Part shown: positions 58,778-64,000 of the stretch, one piece after another | How positions within the stretch are numbered: position 1 is the first letter of the stretch | How the letters are laid out: each line of letters opens with the position of its first letter | Origin: Paguma larvata | Lineage: Eukaryota > Chordata > Mammalia > Carnivora > Viverridae | Direction of reading: 5' to 3' | Assembly: GCA_030068075.1 (NCBI GenBank) | Contig: CM057830.1 | Location: 28,304,247 to 28,368,246 of the forward strand | DNA length: 64,000 bases | Made by a program: the position numbers and the translations under genes | Notes under the pieces: generated by a model | Seen by the model: the letters and a program-made list of their open reading frames with translations, nothing else | The model's database searches: none | What the model was told of the DNA's origin: nothing

Positions 58778-59585
58778 GTTTTCTTTATCCATTCATCCAC
58801 TGATGGACACTTTCTTGGCTATTGTGAATAATGATGCAATAAACATGAGGGTGCAGATATCTCTCTGAGATAGTGATTTAACTTCTTTCTGATATATACT
58901 CAGGAGTGGGAGTGCTAGATTATGGATAGTACTATCTTTAATTTTTTGAGGAAACTCTATACTATTTCCATAGTGTTTATACCAACTTATATTCCCAGCA
59001 ACAGTGCTCAAGCGTTCCTTTTCCCCCCACATCTTCACCAGCACTTGTTATCTCTTATCTTTTTGATAATAGCCGTTCAAACAATATAAAGTAATACTCA
59101 TTAAAGTTTGGATTTGAATTTCTCTAATGGTTAATGATGTTGAGCACGTGTCCATGTACCTATGGGCCATTTCGGTATCTTTTTAGGAAAAATGTCTAGT
59201 CAGCTCCTCTACCCAGTTCTTAATCAGTAAATTACTTTGTTTTTATTTATTTATTGACTAATGAGTTGTACGAGTTCTTTAAGTATTTTGGATATTAACT
59301 CATTATTGGATATATGATTTGCAAATATTTTCTCCCATTCCATAGGTTGCCTTTTCATTTTGTTGATTATTTCTTTCGCTGTATAGGAGCTTTCCAGTTT
59401 GATACAGTCCCACTTGTTCAGTTTTGCTTTTGTTAACCTATGCTTTTGGCGTCAAATCCAAAAAATCATCGCCAACTCCAGTGTGAAAGAGCTTTTTCCC
59501 CTATGTTTTCTTCAATGAATTTTATAGCTTTGGGTCTTCTGTTTAAGTTCTTAATTCATTTCAAGTTAATTTTTGTGAGTGGTAT

Positions 59586-59944
59586 AAGACAGTGGTCCAC
59601 CAACTTGGTGGTTGCCAAAGGTTGGGGGGGCGGGTCTGGAGAGAATGGGTGAAGGGGATTAAGAGATGCAAACTTCCAGTTATAGAATGAAGAAGGAACA
59701 AGGTTGAAAGGTGTAAGAGATGCAAACTTCCAGTTATAGAATGAAGAAGTAACAAGGTTGAAAGGTGCAGCATGGGGAATATAGTCAATAATATTGTAAT
59801 GGCATTGCATTATGATGAATGGCAACTGCACTTATGGTGAGCATAGTTTAATGTATGGAGTTGTTGAATCACTATGTTGTATACCTGAAACTAATATAGC
59901 ATTGTATGTCAACTATACTTCAATGAAAAAAAGATAGGGGTCCA
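59586..59944 (+). mobile_element. sense L1 3' end inserted in antisense L1, with TSD
   Basis: The insert is about 59600-59930, with AAGACAGTGGTCCA (59586-59599) and AAGATAGGGGTCCA (59931-59944), 12 of 14 matching. The 3'UTR sequence ends GTATGTCAACTATACTTCAA plus A's. It contains a 54-bp tandem duplication. Confidence 0.85.
59661..59768 (+). repeat. 54-bp tandem duplication, two units
   Basis: Units 59661-59714 and 59715-59768 start AAGAGATGCAAACTTCCAGT and match at 52 of 54 positions. Confidence 0.95.
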
Positions 59945-62039
59945 ATTTCATTCTTTTGCATGTGGATATCTTGTTTTCCTAACACCAATCATTGAAGAGA
60001 CTATCCTTTTCCCAGAGTATTCTTGGATCCTCTGTCAAACATTAGTTGATCATGTATGTATCTGGTTATTTCTAGGCTCTTGATTCTGGTCCTTTGGTCT
60101 ATATGTCTGTTTTCATATCAGTATCATGCTGCTTTGATCATTGTAGCTCTACAATATGTTTGAAATCAAAAAGTAGGATGCCTCCAGTTTTGTCCTTTCT
60201 CAAGAAAGCTTTGGCTATTTGGGGTCTTTTGTGGTTCCATATTAATTTTAGGATTGCCTTTTGTATTTCTGTGAAAAATACACTGGGATTTTGATAGGGA
60301 CTGCACTGAATCTATAGATGGCTTAGGATAGTATGGATACTTTCATAACTATTCTATTCCATGAACATGCGATATTTTTCCATTTATTTGTGTCTTCCTC
60401 AATTTCTTATATCAATGTCCTATAATGTTCAATGTATAACTATTTAACCTTGGCTAAATTTATTCCTAAATATTTTTGATGCTGTTATGAATGAGATTAT
60501 TTATTTTCAGGTATTTTGTTGTTAGTGTATAAAATGCAACTGATTTTTGTATGTTGGTTTTGTGTCCTGAAACTAATAATTTTTTTTTAATTCTAACATT
60601 TTTTTGGTGGAGTCTTTAGGTTTTTCTATGCATATGATCATGTCGACTACAATAATTTTACTTCTTCCTTTGCAATTTTCATGGCTTTTGTTGTTGTTCC
60701 TTCCATGCCTAGTTGCTCTGGCTAGGACTTCTGGTACTATGTTGAATAGGAGTGATGACAGCGGACACACTTGGTTATTTTTTTCCTTATTAGAGGAAAG
60801 GTTTTCAATCTTTCACTACTGAGTATGATGTTAGCTATGGGTTTGTCACACACAGAGGGCCTTTATTGTGTTGCAGTATGTTTCTTCTGTATCCACTTCG
60901 TTGAGGGTCTTATCATAAAAGGATTTTGTATTGTTTTTTCAAATGCTTTCACTGCATCTACAGAGATGATCTGATGATCATTTTATCTTTCATTCTATTA
61001 ATGTGGTGTATAACATTTATTGATCTGTGTATTTTGAACCATCCTTGCATCCCAGGGATAACTCCCATTGATCATGCTGTATGATCCTTTTAATACTCTA
61101 CTGAGTTCAGTTTCCTAATGTTTTGTTGAAAATTTCTGCATCTATATCTATGAGGGGTATTTGTCTGTAGTTTTCTTTTCCTGTAGTGTCCTTATATGAC
61201 TTTGGTATCAGGGTAAAGCTGGCCTCATAAAATATGTTTGCAATTGTTCCCTCCTCTTTCATTTTTTCATTTTTATTTTATTCATTTTCATTTATTTCAT
61301 TTTTTTCACTTTTCTTTCATTTTATTTTTTAAGAGTTTGAGAAGAATTGGCAGTAATTCTTCTTTAAATATTTGGTAGAATTCACTCATGAAGGCATCTA
61401 GTCCTATGATTTTCTTTGTTGGGAAGTTGATTATTGATTCAGTCTCTCATTACCATCCAATTCATATTTTCTATTCCTTATCATTCAGTATTAATAGGCT
61501 GTATATTTCTACAAATTTATCCATTTCTTCCAAGCAGTTAAATTTGTTGGCATATAATTTTTCACAGTAGTCTCTTAAGGTCCTTTGTATTTCTGTGATA
61601 TCGGTTGTAAAGTCTATTCTTATACTTCTAATTTTATTTATTTGAGTCCTTTTTTTTCTTGGTAAATTTAGCTAAAGTGTTGTCAATTTTTGTTTATCTT
61701 TAAAAAGAACTCAGTTTTGTTAATATTTTCTGTTGTTTTCCTATTCTCTATTTATTTCTGCTCTTATTATTATCACCTTCCTTTTGCTAAATCTAGGCTT
61801 AGTTTGTTATTCTTTTTCTAGTTTCTTCAGGGATAAACTTAGGTTGATTATTTCCAATGTTTCTTTTTTCTTAATGTAGGCATTTGTCATTCTAATGTGC
61901 CCATTAGAATTGCTTTTGCTGCATCCCATGTTTAGGTATTTTGTGGTTTCATTTTTATTTGTTCGAAGGTATTTTTTAATTATTTTTAATTTTCCCTTTT
62001 GATTTCTCTTTTAGTCCCTTGGTTGTTTGGGAGGAGGGG

Positions 62040-62225
62040 AAGATGGGGGTAATAAATAAAATATATAGGGTTTCTTTTGAAGTGATGAACACGTTCTAAA
62101 ACTGACTTTGTGGAAGATTGCACATATCTATGAATAGACTGAACACTAATGAGTTATACATTTTAAATGAGTGAACTGTATGCTATGTGAATTATATCTC
62201 AATAAGTCTATTTTTGAAAAAAGAG
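62040..62225 (+). mobile_element. old sense L1 3' end
   Basis: GGAAGATTGCACATATCTAT, ATTTTAAATGAGTGAACTGT and ATGTGAATTATATCTCAATA are the classical L1 3'UTR order. Confidence 0.75.
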
Positions 62226-63329
62226 ATGATTAGGGTATCTTGTGACTGTAAGAATTTCCACCAGAAAACAAGACACTACTCAACATGGAATAAAGATTTG
62301 TCTTGAGACATAAACACCAAATCTAGGATCAGAAGACCTAGTTTCAAATACCAGCCCAGGCCCTAATTATTTTTATAGACTTAGACAAACCATGGAAGCT
62401 TCTTTTGCCCCACTCTTCTCTTCTGTACAACTTCCTCTTCCACGGGAAGCTCAAAAAGTTCTTTTGACAACAAAATTCCTAGAATAAACCCACTTGATCA
62501 ATAACAAACATATAAATTCACAGCCTTCTTGTACAGATTTCTGGATTCTTCAGATGTCCTCAAGACAAGAAAGACTGAGCAGCAGTATTTTTCAAATGCC
62601 ATCTATAAACAAATGAGTACTTCTGGTTCATGTTTTGAGAGACATAAATGGAGTGTGTCCCCTTCTGGAGATGCTCTGGTTCATCTAATTATCTAACCTC
62701 ATTCCTTACTCCAAAGCACAATACATATGTTCTATGAGCATCCACAGTACTCTCTGTTCATCTTTTTTTACTATCACAGTGTGTTTTTCAGAACCCACAG
62801 CAGAAAATATTTTCATACTAATTAAATCAAAGAAGACATGAATAGGGTACATGGCATGAAAAGAATGATATAAGCTATCTTCAGATGTTATTAGGTCTGC
62901 ATCTAGTCTAGTAGGTTGAATTAAGTCAATAAGCTTCACCCTTCTGTTCTCCATATCTCAACTGTGCTTTTCTCTTTGTTATATTTACCCCTAGATCATT
63001 TTTTCACTTGTGGATACAGAAATGCAGTTCTAAGTACACAGTACTCTTAGAGTTAGAAATTCTGGACATAGAAAAGCACCTCTTTCCCAACAGTCGAAGC
63101 AAGGATACTGGAGTGGAATGTAATCGACCTGACTGCACCACTATCTTTCCAACTCTGACCCAAACATTATCTGCACCTGAGTGCGTGTGCATGTATGTGT
63201 GTGTGCACACATGCATGGACAGGCAGGGGGAAATAGGATATTCTCAAAAGCCAAACGTCATCATGTATCTACTCTTATAATGGGTTGGCAATATAGGAAA
63301 GCAGTATTTCTTTAAAAAAGAGAAAAGAA
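62226..63329. other. unique DNA, no gene recognised
   Basis: An alternating GT/CA-rich stretch lies at about 63182-63216. ORFs on both strands here (82 aa at 62706-62954 minus, 90 aa at 63008-63280 plus) have no recognisable domains. Confidence 0.45.
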
Positions 63330-64000
63330 GAACATCACCAATATGGTGGAGTAGTATATTCTAGCCTCTATCCTACTATAAAAAAACAACAATTAGACAG
63401 CTATCCACAAATTAAAATAGCTTTGGGAGAGCTAAAAATTCCACTTCAGAAGCTTCGGCAATACAGTATAGCAAAAAATCCCTGTGAATAAATGCATAAT
63501 AAACATAGGAAGAATAGTTTCATTTTGCCTGCATCATCCTATCCCCCAGGCCAGTTCTTTTCAGCACTAAAAGGAAACTTTCCAGCCACGAGAGAGTTCC
63601 CCTTGCTGGGAGAAGAAAGTAGAGTGAACATAAGGCTCTAAGGATTATGAAGCATGATACCACTAAACATGACATCACCAAAGGAACACAGTAAACTTCC
63701 AGTAACTGACCACAAAGAAATGGAGATCCATGAATTGCCTGATAAAGAAAGAAAAACAATCATTCTACAGATGGTCAGAGACCTACAAGAGAAGGGAATC
63801 AAAGCATACCACTGTGGAAAATCATCAAATCACAAAGAAAGGGAGCAAAAGAGGAAAAAAGTAACAAATGATCTATAAAACAAGATGACATTAGTAACTC
63901 CTTACCTGTCAATGATTATTTTAAATGTAAATAGATGAAGTTCTCCAATCAAAAGCCTGGTGTTCAGAACAGAGGAGTAGACTTCAAAAAGCTACTTGAA
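63330..64000 (+). mobile_element. 5' end of an old sense L1, cut by window edge
   Basis: ACCAATATGGTGGAGTAG at 63338-63355 resembles the L1 start with its YY1-type ATGG core. An ORF1 N-terminus follows (63666 on), then after an internal deletion the inter-ORF region and the start of ORF2 (near 63902-63955, with a stop). It closely resembles the copy at 41150-46262. Confidence 0.8.
63654..63878 (+). pseudogene. truncated L1 ORF1 remnant
   Basis: 74-aa frame whose first half (MTSPKEHSKLPVTDHKEMEI onward to ELPDKE) matches the ORF1 N-terminus of old L1 families. At about residue 50 it jumps to inter-ORF sequence, so the coiled coil, RRM and C-terminal domain are missing. Non-functional. Confidence 0.75.

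Larger units (their letters stand above)
58005..62035 (-). mobile_element. long antisense old L1, twice interrupted
   Basis: Antisense 3'UTR at 58010-58560 (TTTGAAGGTGTACAACGTGG), ORF2 C-terminus at 58670-59150, then the RT domain at 60570-60830 (reverse-complement peptide CPLSSLLFNIVPEVLA; the FADD position reads VVVD) and further upstream ORF2 to about 62035. Stops occur in all frames. It is interrupted by a SINE at 58209-58431 and by a sense L1 3' end at 59600-59930. Confidence 0.88.

Noticed and set aside
63446..63480. CTTCGGCAATACAGTATAGC, superficially like the start of U6 snRNA
   Set aside because: Only a few bases match; it lies within L1 5'UTR-like sequence and lacks the rest of U6.
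1..64000. CRISPR arrays, bacterial operons, prophage or plasmid features
   Set aside because: Repeat content (felid SINEs, L1, MIR, L2, LTR) is unambiguously mammalian; no regularly spaced repeats or prokaryotic genes were seen.

Overview
The window is mammalian nuclear DNA, almost certainly from a cat (Felidae). The strongest evidence is about fifteen copies of the tRNA-derived carnivore SINE in its felid form: a tRNA-like head reading like GGGGCGCCTGGGTGGCTCAG, a CT-rich middle and an AATAAA-type A-rich tail. I found no host protein-coding gene, rRNA, functional tRNA or CRISPR array. Base composition, absence of long host ORFs and repeat content fit a gene desert or a long intron.

The only long ORFs belong to one LINE-1 (L1) retrotransposon at 52135-57731, flanked by a perfect 14-bp target-site duplication. 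It has the L1 5' end with a YY1-type site, an intact ORF1 (297 aa), an ORF2 with all recognisable endonuclease residues and the FADD reverse-transcriptase motif, the C-terminal cysteine motif, a G-rich 3'UTR and an A-rich tail. One frameshift near 56015-56020 splits ORF2. The element landed at the edge of an ancient MIR.

Layout. 1-4.0 kb: antisense old L1 debris with one SINE. 4.0-4.9 kb: a nested SINE pair and another SINE. 5.15-9.03 kb: a sense L1 whose 5'UTR is fused directly to the middle of ORF2. 9.4-12.0 kb: further sense L1 pieces, one carrying a chimeric insert made of an antisense tRNA-Cys 5' half and an L1 3' end. 12.0-12.4 kb: a Tigger/pogo DNA-transposon fossil. 12.8-15.3 kb: SINEs and an antisense L1 end. 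16.4-17.4 kb: a perfect 61-bp inverted repeat with about 0.86 kb between the arms. 17.6-34 kb: mainly old repeats (MIR, L2, L1M) and unassigned sequence. 34.3-36.5 kb: antisense L1 with an AT-rich palindrome. 40.0-40.5 kb: a probable MaLR-type LTR. 41.1-47.8 kb: an old sense L1 interrupted by a younger antisense L1, itself interrupted by a SINE, then another truncated L1. 48.5-51.9 kb: the longest low-repeat stretch, with homeodomain- and octamer-like motifs, the best candidate for conserved regulatory DNA. 52.1-57.7 kb: the near-intact L1. 58-62 kb: a long antisense L1 with two later insertions. 63.3-64.0 kb: the 5' end of another old L1 running off the window.

Repeat family names come from recognising sequence patterns, not from a database search. 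Boundaries without a target-site duplication are approximate.
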